DNA of 64,000 nt, from NCBI RefSeq assembly GCF_900114325.1, contig NZ_FOSR01000003.1, forward strand, positions 305,477-369,476, given 5' to 3'. Both the position numbers and the translations under genes were made by a program. The notes beneath the pieces were generated by a model. That model saw only the letters and a list, made by a program, of their open reading frames with translations, searched no databases and was not told where the DNA came from. The DNA is from Rhodanobacter glycinis. Lineage in GTDB: Bacteria; Pseudomonadota; Gammaproteobacteria; Xanthomonadales; Rhodanobacteraceae. This document shows, piece by piece, positions 35,204-43,272 of the stretch (position 1 is the first letter of the stretch; every line of letters begins with the position of its first letter).

Positions 35204-36406
35204 ATGCCCATTCGCCCCATCCTTCGCGCGCTGCGCCATCACCGCTTCACGACCGCATTGATCGTGCTGGAGATCGCGTTGGCTTGCGCCGTACTGTGCA
35301 ACGCCAGCTTCATCGTGGCCGGGAAATTGAGCCTGATGCATATCCGCAGCGGCATCGACGAGCCTGCGCTTGCGGTGGTCACCCTCGACAATTTCGAGCG
35401 TCAGCGCGCGGACGACCTCAATGCGCGCGTAGTGAACGGCTTGCGCAAGATCGACGGGATGCAGTCGGTCGATCTGGTCAGTGGATTGCCTTTCCTGGGT
35501 GCAGGAGGGGAAAGCGTTTCGCCGGACCGCGAGGGGAAGCGCGGTTCGTACCTCACCAGCTTCTATTTCGGTGACCCGGGTGCCTTGCCCGCGCTCGGCA
35601 TCGCCTTGACGGCCGGGCGATTGCCGCGCGACAGCGACGTCGTGCCGGACGACGCCACCATCGTGCAGTCGGTGATCACCCGGTCGCTGGCGGATCGCCT
35701 GTGGCCACATGCCAACCCGCTGGGCAAGGTGCTCTGGTGTTGCCATGGAACCGGCGGCTTCCAGGTGATCGGCGTGGCGCGGGAGCTGATCCAGGCCATG
35801 CCGCGCGACGACATCTCGGTGGGCAATGCGATCTTCACCCCGCAACGGTCCGGTCCCATGCTCGCCGGCCAGTACCTGCTGCGCGCCGATCCGGCGCGGG
35901 TGAACGAGGTGCTGCGCAAGGCACGTGCCGCGATGGCCACGCTGGCACCGGATGCCACGGTGGATGATGAACACACCGGCACTCTCGGCGATTTGCGTCA
36001 CCGCTATTTCCGGTCGGATCAGGCCACGGCCGACATGCTGATGGGCACGATGGTCGCGCTGCTGGCGATCACCGCGCTGGGCATCGTCGGACTCACTGGC
36101 TACTGGGTGCAGCAACGGCGCAAGCAGATCGGCATCCGCCGCGCTGTCGGCGCCACGCGACGCGACATCCTTCGTCATTTCCAGATCGAGAACTTCCTCA
36201 TCGTCGGCATGGGCATCGCTCTGGGTGTGCTGCTTACCTATGCGTTCGACGTGGCGCTGATGAAGTTCTACGAGCTGCCGCACCTGCCTCCGGCGTACCT
36301 TCTCGTGGGTGCCATCGTGCTGTGGCTGCTCGGCCAGCTCGCCGTGCTCGGCCCCGCGCTGCGCGCAGCGGCAGTGCCGCCGGTGGTGGCGACGCGCTCG
36401 GTGTAG
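35204..36406 (+). CDS. Array permease B9
   Basis: This 400-residue B-class permease is the shortest B. It starts MPIRPILRALRHHRFTTALI; AGGAG at 35193-35197 fits the ATG at 35204 better than 35198. The periplasmic domain has a WCCHGTGG segment near residue 180 with adjacent cysteines, unique in the array. Helix 2 ends LGIVGLTGYWVQQRRKQIGI; GYW replaces SFW. The stop codon is TAG and lies in the first bases of a class III repeat (GTGTAGGAGCGCACC), so repeat insertion may have set the current end at VPPVVATRSV. Confidence 0.92.
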   Translation: MPIRPILRALRHHRFTTALIVLEIALACAVLCNASFIVAGKLSLMHIRSGIDEPALAVVTLDNFERQRADDLNARVVNGLRKIDGMQSVDLVSGLPFLGAGGESVSPDREGKRGSYLTSFYFGDPGALPALGIALTAGRLPRDSDVVPDDATIVQSVITRSLADRLWPHANPLGKVLWCCHGTGGFQVIGVARELIQAMPRDDISVGNAIFTPQRSGPMLAGQYLLRADPARVNEVLRKARAAMATLAPDATVDDEHTGTLGDLRHRYFRSDQATADMLMGTMVALLAITALGIVGLTGYWVQQRRKQIGIRRAVGATRRDILRHFQIENFLIVGMGIALGVLLTYAFDVALMKFYELPHLPPAYLLVGAIVLWLLGQLAVLGPALRAAAVPPVVATRSV

Positions 36407-36479
36407 GAGCGCACCCTGTGCGCGATGGCTCGTGTGCTTGATCGAAGTCGGAAACGTTCGTGCACGTGGTGTGCGCCAA
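36403..36479. repeat. Decayed class III repeat, B9-A10 spacer
   Basis: The left arm GTAGGAGCGCACCCTGTGCG is intact, while the right arm (GTGCACGTGGTGTGCGCC) has decayed. The A10 frame is open through most of it with an ATG at 36425. Confidence 0.65.
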
Positions 36480-36505
36480 CGATGAAACGAAACAAGGAAG
36501 ACGGG

Positions 36506-37825
36506 ATGTTCGACTACTACCTGCGACTGGCCTTGCGACGCTGCCGGCAGAACCTGCCGATGGTGGGATTGCTGGTGCTGACCATGGCCATCGGCATCGC
36601 CGCGACGATGACGGCGATGACGATCTTTGGTGCGCTCGCCGGCGAACCGTTGCCGGGCATCAGTTCGCATCTGTACGTGGCGACGATGGACGCGCGCGAA
36701 GCGGTGGACAAGGACAATCCGGACTACAAGCAACCGGACAGCCTGCTGAAGTTTTCCGATGCCAAGGCCCTGGTGGATGCGCACCATGCCATGCAGCAGG
36801 TGGCGGTGGCGGCGAGCCTGACGCAGTTCGCCCGGCCTGACGGCAAGCGGTCAGAGAAAGCGTATGGCTTGATGGCTTACGGCCCGGTGCTGCAAGTGCT
36901 CGGTGTGCCGTTGCGCCATGGGCGATCGTGGACCGAGGCCGAGCAGGCATCCGCTGCGCCGGTGGTGGTGATCGATACCGAGGTGGCGCAGAAACTGTTC
37001 GGTACGGAGAACGCGGTGGGTCGCAGCGTGACGCTGGGGCGGCGCGACTTTCGCGTGATCGGCGTGAGTGCACCATGGAATCCGCGTGTGCGGATGTTCG
37101 ACGTGCGGCAAAACCAGGGCACGGTGATGGGCCAGAAGGAGATGTTCCTGGTGCCGGCGCAGGCGGCGCTGGACGCGGGCGTGGGGCCCTTGCTTGCGGG
37201 CGAATGCGGCAAGGACGCGCCGGTGGCCAGCTTTCAGTCCGCCGCGGTGGCGCAGTGCCGCTGGATCGAAACCTGGGTGCGGCTGGACACGCCGGCCACC
37301 GTGGCAACCTATGACCGGTTCCTGGCCGGCTATGCGAATACGCAGCATGACGCTGGTCGCTTCGTCTATCCGCCGCAGGCGAAACTGGTCGGCACGCAGG
37401 CATGGCTGGCGCTGAACCACGTGGTGCCTGACGACGTGCACCTCAACCTGCTGTTGGCGGGCGGCTTCCTGCTGTTGTGCCTGGTCAACGTGGCAGGACT
37501 GCTGGCGGCGCGCTTTCTGCGCCGGCAGGGCGACGTGGCGATCCGCCGTGCGCTGGGCGCATCCAGGCGAACCGTGTTCGTGCAGCATCTGGTGGAGACC
37601 GGTCTGCTTGGCTTGATCGGTGGCGTGCTGGCATTGCCGTTGACCTGGCTGGGGTTGTGGATCGTGCGCATGCAGCCGGTGAGTTATGCGGATGCGGCAA
37701 AGTTCAGCCCCGGCGTATTCGGTGTCCTGTTCGCGCTATCGCTGATCGTGGGGCTGCTGGTCGGCATCCTGCCGGCGTGGCGTGTGTGCCGGCTGCCGCC
37801 GGCCTTGCAGATCAAGCTGGGTTGA
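36506..37825 (+). CDS. Array permease A10
   Basis: This 439-residue A-class permease is divergent from A1-A9. It starts MFDYYLRLALRRCRQNLPMV with helix 1 TMAIGIAATMTAMTIFGALA. AAGGAAG sets the ATG at 36506; in-frame ATGs at 36425 and 36482 would add up to 27 residues. The FFPMF motif is lost (MAYGPVLQVLGVPLRHGRSW). KLFGTENAVGRSV and WLALNHVVPDD are kept. The Cys pair is present (AGECGKD and AQCRWIET). The loop reads GDVAIRRALGASRRTVFVQH. B10 follows after 11 bases with AAGGAG. Confidence 0.92.
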   Translation: MFDYYLRLALRRCRQNLPMVGLLVLTMAIGIAATMTAMTIFGALAGEPLPGISSHLYVATMDAREAVDKDNPDYKQPDSLLKFSDAKALVDAHHAMQQVAVAASLTQFARPDGKRSEKAYGLMAYGPVLQVLGVPLRHGRSWTEAEQASAAPVVVIDTEVAQKLFGTENAVGRSVTLGRRDFRVIGVSAPWNPRVRMFDVRQNQGTVMGQKEMFLVPAQAALDAGVGPLLAGECGKDAPVASFQSAAVAQCRWIETWVRLDTPATVATYDRFLAGYANTQHDAGRFVYPPQAKLVGTQAWLALNHVVPDDVHLNLLLAGGFLLLCLVNVAGLLAARFLRRQGDVAIRRALGASRRTVFVQHLVETGLLGLIGGVLALPLTWLGLWIVRMQPVSYADAAKFSPGVFGVLFALSLIVGLLVGILPAWRVCRLPPALQIKLG

Positions 37826-37836
37826 AGGAGCTATCC

Positions 37837-39072
37837 ATGCGACACATCGTCAAGCCCTTGCTCCGCCATCGCATGATGCCGCTGCTGGTGGTGTTGCAGG
37901 TGGCACTGGCCTGCGCCATTGCGTGCAACGCGCTGTTCCTGTTGCAGCAGAAGCTGGTGCCTCTCCTCACGCCCGATGGCGTGGGGCAACCGCAGCAGCT
38001 GGTGGTGGCCTGGAACCTTGCGCCGCGCGGCCAGCCTTGGCCGGTGAGCACGCTGCGCCAGACGGCGGCGGAGCTGCGCGCCATTCCCGGCGTGACCGTG
38101 GTGAGCCTGGCCGGTTCGTGGCCGATGGAGACCATGGCGCAAATGACCGGTACCGTCCTCGCGGATGGCAGGGATGGCAAAGCCGATGCGGTGATCTATA
38201 TCGGCGACCATCTGCGCAGCACGCTGGACCTGAAGCTGGTGGCCGGGCGCGATTTCAGCGCCGCCGAGGATGTCGTGGTCTACAAAAACATTGGCATTGA
38301 CGATGATGGGCCGACGATCATCACGCGGGCACTGGCCAATCGTCTGTTTCCCGATGGCCATGCGTTGGGCAAGGTCATCCGCATCGGCGACCAGGCGGAT
38401 GCCGGGCGTCGCACCGTGGTCGGCGTGGTGGCGCACCTGATGCGCAACAAGTTCAGCCAGGACAACCGCGATGACATCGACTACAGCATGCTGTTCCCCG
38501 GCACCCCGTCGAACTGGCCGGTACCGATGTTCGGCGTGCGGGTGCGCTCGGCGGCGGAGGTGGCCAGCGTGCTCAAGGCGGTCAAGGCCACGGTCCAGCG
38601 CGAGCTGGGTTCGAACATGATCCAGGGCATCGACCCGGCCTACGAAACCTATGGCGACATGCGCCAACGCATGCTGGCCCAGCCCAGGGCCGCCGTGTGG
38701 CTGCTGTCCGGTGTCAGCCTGATCGTGCTGCTGGTGGCGCTGGTCGGCATCATGGGCATGACCAGCTACTGGGTGCAGCAACGCACGCGGCAGATCGGCA
38801 TTCGCCGTGCGCTGGGCGCGAAACGCAGCGACATCCTGCATCACATCCAGTGGGAGAACCTCATGGTGATGAGCGCCGGCATCCTGCTGGGCATGGTGTT
38901 GGCGTATGCGGTCAACCTGTGGCTGATGCGTCACTACGAATTGACCCGGCTGCCGTGGCAGTACCTGCCACTGGGCGCCGTGCTGATGCTGGCGCTGGGA
39001 CAGTTGGCGGTGTTGTCGCCTGCCTTGCGCGCGGCGAAGGTGCCGCCGGTGGTGGCGACGCGCAGCGTGTAA
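37837..39072 (+). CDS. Array permease B10
   Basis: This 411-residue B-class permease starts MRHIVKPLLRHRMMPLLVVL with helix 1 QVALACAIACNALFLLQQKL. It shares with B11 a shorter N-terminus-to-domain linker, VAGRDFSAAEDVVVYKNIGI, and a helix 2 end GIMGMTSYWVQQRTRQIGIR, where Met replaces Val/Leu. The loop then reads RALGAKRSDILHHIQWENLM, replacing the common YFQTENFL. It ends VPPVVATRSV with TAA. Pairs 10 and 11 form a separate, more divergent subgroup nearest the regulator genes. Confidence 0.92.
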   Translation: MRHIVKPLLRHRMMPLLVVLQVALACAIACNALFLLQQKLVPLLTPDGVGQPQQLVVAWNLAPRGQPWPVSTLRQTAAELRAIPGVTVVSLAGSWPMETMAQMTGTVLADGRDGKADAVIYIGDHLRSTLDLKLVAGRDFSAAEDVVVYKNIGIDDDGPTIITRALANRLFPDGHALGKVIRIGDQADAGRRTVVGVVAHLMRNKFSQDNRDDIDYSMLFPGTPSNWPVPMFGVRVRSAAEVASVLKAVKATVQRELGSNMIQGIDPAYETYGDMRQRMLAQPRAAVWLLSGVSLIVLLVALVGIMGMTSYWVQQRTRQIGIRRALGAKRSDILHHIQWENLMVMSAGILLGMVLAYAVNLWLMRHYELTRLPWQYLPLGAVLMLALGQLAVLSPALRAAKVPPVVATRSV

Positions 39073-39074
39073 TC

Positions 39075-39140
39075 GTTTGGCTCCCACCTTCCGCCTGCGG
39101 GAGATGGGAGTGGCATGAGGCCTTTCCCGTCAGTGGGTGA
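39075..39140. repeat. Degenerate class I-like repeat, B10-A11 spacer
   Basis: CTCCCACCTTCCGCCTGCGG is followed by GGAGATGGGAG, and CCTTTCCCGTCAGTGGGTGA closes the element. It is a worn copy. Confidence 0.5.
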
Positions 39141-39167
39141 GGAAGTTCGCGTTTCAAGGAGCGATGG

Positions 39168-40517
39168 ATGTTTGCCTACAACCTCGAACTGGCATTGCAC
39201 GGTTTGCGCCGTTTTCCCAGAAGTACGCTGTTGGTCGTGCTCACGGTGGCGCTCGGTCTGGCCGCTTGCATGACCACGCTGACGTTGCTGCACGTGCTCA
39301 GCGCCGATCCATTGCCGGGGCGCAGCCAGCATCTCTATCTGGCATGGGTGGATACGGTGCTGGCCAAACCAAAGGGCAACGGCTCGACGGACATGGCCCT
39401 GGATGGCATTTCTTATAGCCAGGGCTACGAGCGCATCAAACTGGCCGACGCACAGGCGTTGCTGGCGGCGCACCGTGCTCCGCGGCAGGTGGTCGTGACC
39501 GACATGATTGCCGACATCGTCTCGGAAGACGGCAAGCATGCGCAGAACCAGCAGTTGATACTCGCCACCAGTGCGGACTTCATCCCGATGTTCGGTGTGA
39601 GCCTGCGTTACGGGCGCAACTGGACCGCTGCGGAAGATGCCGCGCATGCCCCCGTGGCGGTGATTGATACCGACCTGGCGCGCGAGCTGTTCGGTACGGC
39701 CGATGCGGTGGGGCGCGGCGTGCGCCTGAATCACACGGTGTTTCGCGTGGTTGGCGTGATCGTGCCGTATGCGCCGCAGCCGCGCTTCTACGGGTTGAAT
39801 TTCGGTGCCTACAGCAGCGACGGCGGCGAGGGTCTGTACCTGCCGTATACGGCGGCGCTGGACGCGGGGCTGACGCCGCCGGACGCCGATGCATGCGATG
39901 CCGCGTATCAGGATGCGCACCATGGCATGTCGGGCGATCCGAAGCACTGCGCCTCGCTGAATGTCTGGGTGCAGCTCGATACGCCACATCAGGTCACGGA
40001 TTACCGCCGTTTCCTGCAGAACTACGTGGAACAGCAGAAAGCGTTGGCCGGTTTCGGCAAGCCGGCACGATCGACACTCACGGACGTGGCCGACTGGTTG
40101 AAGCGCAACGATGCCGTGCCCGACAGCGCGCGCCTCAACGTATGGTTGGCCGCGTCGTTCCTGCTGTTGTGCATGTTCAATGTGGTGGGCCTGCTGTCGG
40201 CGCGCTTCCTTCGGCAGAGCGTCGAGGTCGGTATTCGCCGCGCACTGGGTGCGCCCAGGCGTGCGATCTTCCTGCGCCATGTGCTGGAGGCAGGCTTGGC
40301 TTGCCTGGTCGGTGGCGTGCTGGCGCTCCCGCTGACCCTGTTGGGCCTGTGGGTATTGCGCCAGCAGGGCGACGAGTTTTCAGGTCTGGTGCGGCTCGAC
40401 CCAACGATGTTCGGCGCCTTGTTCGCGCTGGCGCTGGCGGTGGGCGTGCTGGTGGGATTGGTGCCGGCGTGGCGGGTGTCGAGGGTCGAGCCCGGCCTGC
40501 AGGTCAAGAGCGAATAA
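39168..40517 (+). CDS. Array permease A11
   Basis: This 449-residue A-class permease is the longest A. It starts MFAYNLELALHGLRRFPRST; AAGGAG lies 9-14 bases upstream. The periplasmic domain has DFIPMFGVSLRYGRNWTAAE and ELFGTADAVGRGVRL. A Cys-containing segment (DADACDAAYQDAH and DPKHCASLNVWVQL) keeps the two cysteines but without the following aromatic residue seen in most copies. The motif WLKRNDAVPDS precedes helix 2, and the loop reads VEVGIRRALGAPRRAIFLRH. AAGGAGG precedes B11, 11 bases on. Confidence 0.92.
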   Translation: MFAYNLELALHGLRRFPRSTLLVVLTVALGLAACMTTLTLLHVLSADPLPGRSQHLYLAWVDTVLAKPKGNGSTDMALDGISYSQGYERIKLADAQALLAAHRAPRQVVVTDMIADIVSEDGKHAQNQQLILATSADFIPMFGVSLRYGRNWTAAEDAAHAPVAVIDTDLARELFGTADAVGRGVRLNHTVFRVVGVIVPYAPQPRFYGLNFGAYSSDGGEGLYLPYTAALDAGLTPPDADACDAAYQDAHHGMSGDPKHCASLNVWVQLDTPHQVTDYRRFLQNYVEQQKALAGFGKPARSTLTDVADWLKRNDAVPDSARLNVWLAASFLLLCMFNVVGLLSARFLRQSVEVGIRRALGAPRRAIFLRHVLEAGLACLVGGVLALPLTLLGLWVLRQQGDEFSGLVRLDPTMFGALFALALAVGVLVGLVPAWRVSRVEPGLQVKSE

Positions 40518-40528
40518 GGAGGTTTGCC

Positions 40529-41755
40529 ATGTCGATCCGCGTTCTTCTGACCACCTTGCGTCGGCACAGCCTGATGCCCTTGCTGGTGCTGCTGCAGGTG
40601 GCATTGGCCTGCGCCATCCTGAGCAATGTGCTGTTCCTCGGCTGGCTGCAGCTCCAGCCCATGCTGGCGCCCAGCGGCATGGATACCGCGAACCTGATCT
40701 TCGTCGATCACCTGGATGCTGGCACCGGCGAGTGGACGGCCGCCGAGGTACGCGCAGGAGCGGAGGCCTTGCGCGAGGTCCCAGGCGTGCGTGCGGTCAG
40801 TGCCGCCAACAGCCTGCCGATGACTTCCGGCATGATCTACGCCTATGGTGCACAGGGGCCCAGCGGAATCAAGGTTGGCGTCAACGCGTATACGGGCAAC
40901 GGGTTGCTGCATACGCTGGGTATTCGGCTGGTCGCCGGCCGTGACTTTCTGCCGGACGAATACCGCAACGCTGGCGACTACAAGGGAGTGCCGGAGCCGA
41001 TCATCATCACGCAGGCGTTGGCGCACAAGCTGTTCGACAAGGCCCGGGCACTGGGCCGACGAGTGGCCGACCCCGAGAACCCGACTGGTGCCGGGTACCT
41101 GGTCGTGGGCATCGTGCGTCACCTGCTGCGCAACCAGCTTGGGTTGGCGACGCGCGGTCGTGCCGACGACACCATCCTGTTGCCGGAACGCATCGCGAAA
41201 ACGCCGGTGCTGCTGTATGCCGTGCGGGTCGACCCTGCCATGCGCAAAGCGGCGTTGCGTGGCGTGCGCAAAGCCATCCAGCACCAGTTTGGTGCCCGGT
41301 TGCAGACGGGTGCACAGCCGAAAGTCGCGTTCTACGACACGCGCAGCAGTCAGGCTTTCAGCGGCCGACGCGCCGCGCTGTGGTTGTTCCTCGGCGTGGC
41401 ATCGACGGTGTTGGTGGTGACCCTGATAGGCATCATGGGCCTTACCGGCTTCTGGGTGCAGAAGCGTACGCGGCAGATCGGCATCCGCCGCGCGCTGGGC
41501 GCGCGGCGGGCCGACATTCTCGTGCATTTTCTCACCGAGAACGCCTTGATCGTGGGCGCCGGCATCGTGCTCGGCATGCTGCTGGCCAGCCTTGGCAACC
41601 GCTTGCTGATGCATTACTACGAGCTGCCGCAATTGCCATGGATCTGGCTGCCGGTTGGTGCGGCACTGATGCTGGCCCTGGGGCAGCTCGCTGTACTGTC
41701 GCCGGCGCTGCGCGCTTCGCGTGTGCCCCCGGTGGTGGCGACGCGGAGTGTGTGA
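40529..41755 (+). CDS. Array permease B11
   Basis: This 408-residue B-class permease starts MSIRVLLTTLRRHSLMPLLV with helix 1 QVALACAILSNVLFLGWLQL; Ser replaces the Cys of CN. The periplasmic domain has LGIRLVAGRDFLPDEYRNAG, resembling B8. Helix 2 ends GIMGLTGFWVQKRTRQIGIR and the loop reads RALGARRADILVHFLTENAL. It ends VPPVVATRSV. Its TGATG stop opens a 30-codon ORF that ends exactly at the response regulator start. Confidence 0.92.
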   Translation: MSIRVLLTTLRRHSLMPLLVLLQVALACAILSNVLFLGWLQLQPMLAPSGMDTANLIFVDHLDAGTGEWTAAEVRAGAEALREVPGVRAVSAANSLPMTSGMIYAYGAQGPSGIKVGVNAYTGNGLLHTLGIRLVAGRDFLPDEYRNAGDYKGVPEPIIITQALAHKLFDKARALGRRVADPENPTGAGYLVVGIVRHLLRNQLGLATRGRADDTILLPERIAKTPVLLYAVRVDPAMRKAALRGVRKAIQHQFGARLQTGAQPKVAFYDTRSSQAFSGRRAALWLFLGVASTVLVVTLIGIMGLTGFWVQKRTRQIGIRRALGARRADILVHFLTENALIVGAGIVLGMLLASLGNRLLMHYYELPQLPWIWLPVGAALMLALGQLAVLSPALRASRVPPVVATRSV

Positions 41756-41847
41756 TGCGCAGATATTTTCGTATACGTAGGCTGGTAGTCATGGCAACCT
41801 TTTGGGCCCGGGATGCATCCATCCCGGCATGTGCAGGAAAATCATGA
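41755..41847 (+). other. Relay ORF, B11 to response regulator (30 codons)
   Basis: The ATG overlaps the B11 stop (TGATG at 41753-41757). The frame's TGA (41845-41847) overlaps the regulator start (ATGA at 41844-41847). The encoded peptide begins MRRYFRIRRLVVMATFW and could also be a tiny basic, partly hydrophobic product. It suggests that the two-component genes are coupled to the array. Confidence 0.45.
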
Positions 41848-43184
41848 GAAGCGTACTCATCATTGACGACAACCCGGGCGTGGGCGAGGCGCTGTCGCTG
41901 CTGCTTTCGCTGCACGACATCCGCCCGCTGGTGGCGCTGAATCCCGATGAGGGCATGGCGATGCTGGCGCGCGAGCGGGTGGACGTGGTGATCCAGGACA
42001 TGAATTTCACCGCGGACACCACCTCGGGCGAGGAGGGCGTGGAACTGTTCCGCGCGATTCGTGGACAGTATTCCGATCTGCCGGTGATCCTGCTGACCGC
42101 GTGGACGCACCTGGAAACCGCGGTGGAACTGGTCAAGGCCGGTGCCGCCGATTACCTGTCCAAGCCGTGGGATGACAGCAAGCTGCTGGCGACGGTGGAG
42201 AACCTGCTGGAACTGTCCGAATCCAGCCGCGAGGTGAGCCGGACCCGGCGCGAGCGTCGGCGCCGGCGCGAGGCACTGGAGGGCAAGTACGAGCTGGACA
42301 GCCTGGTGTTCGCCTCCGACGCGATGGCGCGCACGCTGGAACTGGCTTGCCAGGTGGCGCGCTCGGACGTACCGGTGTTGATCACCGGACCCAATGGCGC
42401 GGGCAAGGAGCGCATTGCGGCGATCGTGCATGCCAACTCGGCGGTGAAGAAGGGTCCGTTCGTGGCGGTGAATTGCGGCGCGTTGCCGGGCGAACTGATC
42501 GAGGCGGAATTGTTCGGCGCCGAAGCCGGTGCCTACACCGGCGCGAACAAGGCACGTGAGGGGCGTTTCGAGCTGGCCGATGGCGGCACATTGTTCCTCG
42601 ACGAGATCGGTAACCTGCCGCTGCCCGGCCAGATGAAGCTGCTGCGCGTGCTGGAAACCGGCCAGTTCGAACGGCTGGGCTCCGGTCGCACACGGCAGGC
42701 CAAGGTACGCGTGCTCAGCGCCACCAATGCCGACCTCAAGGCGATGATCCGCGCCGGCAGTTTTCGCGAAGACCTGTATTACCGCCTCAACGTGATCGAG
42801 GTGAACCTGCCGTCGCTGGCCGAGCGCACGGATGACATCCTGCCGCTGGCCGAGCATTTCCTGGATGGCCGCGCCGAACTCGGTGATGTGGCGCGTGAAG
42901 CCCTGCTCAACTATCCGTGGCCGGGCAATGTGCGCGAATTGAAGAACGCGATCGAACGCGCCGCATTGCTGGCCGGCGACGGTCCCATCACTCCCGAGCT
43001 GCTCAACTTGCCGCAGCACACCGCGGTCGGTACGCGCAACCTGGACGAACCCAGTCGCGAGGCCGTGGAAGTTGCCTTGGGCAAGGCCGGCGGCGTGGTC
43101 AGTCGCGCGGCGCAATCACTCGGTTTGTCGCGGCAGGCGCTGTATCGGCGGATGGAGCGCTACGGGCTGAGCGGGCAAGGCTGA
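41844..43184 (+). CDS. Sigma-54-dependent response regulator, NtrC family
   Basis: This 446-residue activator has a receiver domain (residues 1-125) with DD at 8-9, phospho-acceptor Asp52 in IQDMNF, and the conserved Lys in YLSKPWDD. The AAA+ domain (about 150-385) has Walker A ITGPNGAGKER, sigma-54 contact loop GAYTGA (Tyr for Phe in GAFTGA) and Walker B GTLFLDEIGNLPL. A C-terminal Fis-type helix-turn-helix follows (SRAAQSLGLSRQALYRRMER). The ATG at 41844 is preferred over 41802 because the receiver fold starts there. It most likely activates the promoter at 8525. Confidence 0.93.
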   Translation: MRSVLIIDDNPGVGEALSLLLSLHDIRPLVALNPDEGMAMLARERVDVVIQDMNFTADTTSGEEGVELFRAIRGQYSDLPVILLTAWTHLETAVELVKAGAADYLSKPWDDSKLLATVENLLELSESSREVSRTRRERRRRREALEGKYELDSLVFASDAMARTLELACQVARSDVPVLITGPNGAGKERIAAIVHANSAVKKGPFVAVNCGALPGELIEAELFGAEAGAYTGANKAREGRFELADGGTLFLDEIGNLPLPGQMKLLRVLETGQFERLGSGRTRQAKVRVLSATNADLKAMIRAGSFREDLYYRLNVIEVNLPSLAERTDDILPLAEHFLDGRAELGDVAREALLNYPWPGNVRELKNAIERAALLAGDGPITPELLNLPQHTAVGTRNLDEPSREAVEVALGKAGGVVSRAAQSLGLSRQALYRRMERYGLSGQG

Positions 43185-43272
43185 CAAGCTGCCAGTCACG
43201 CCTTTCGGCAGTGGGCATCCGGGGCCGTCCCGGTGTAGAACATCACGAGCCGCGGCACGAGGAGAGCAGGTC

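Noticed and set aside
34946..36787. 613-codon minus-strand frame across pair 9
   Set aside because: Antisense shadow of A9, B9 and A10; no family features.
9856..39167. CRISPR array
   Set aside because: The repeats are hairpin elements at irregular kilobase intervals, not short direct repeats with equal spacers.
12373..41755. Modular synthase or other repeated enzyme cluster instead of transporters
   Set aside because: Every repeated unit has the four-helix MacB/FtsX layout and no catalytic domain.
12373..41755. Insertion-sequence or prophage origin of the array
   Set aside because: No transposase, integrase or phage gene was found, and no terminal inverted repeats flank the array.
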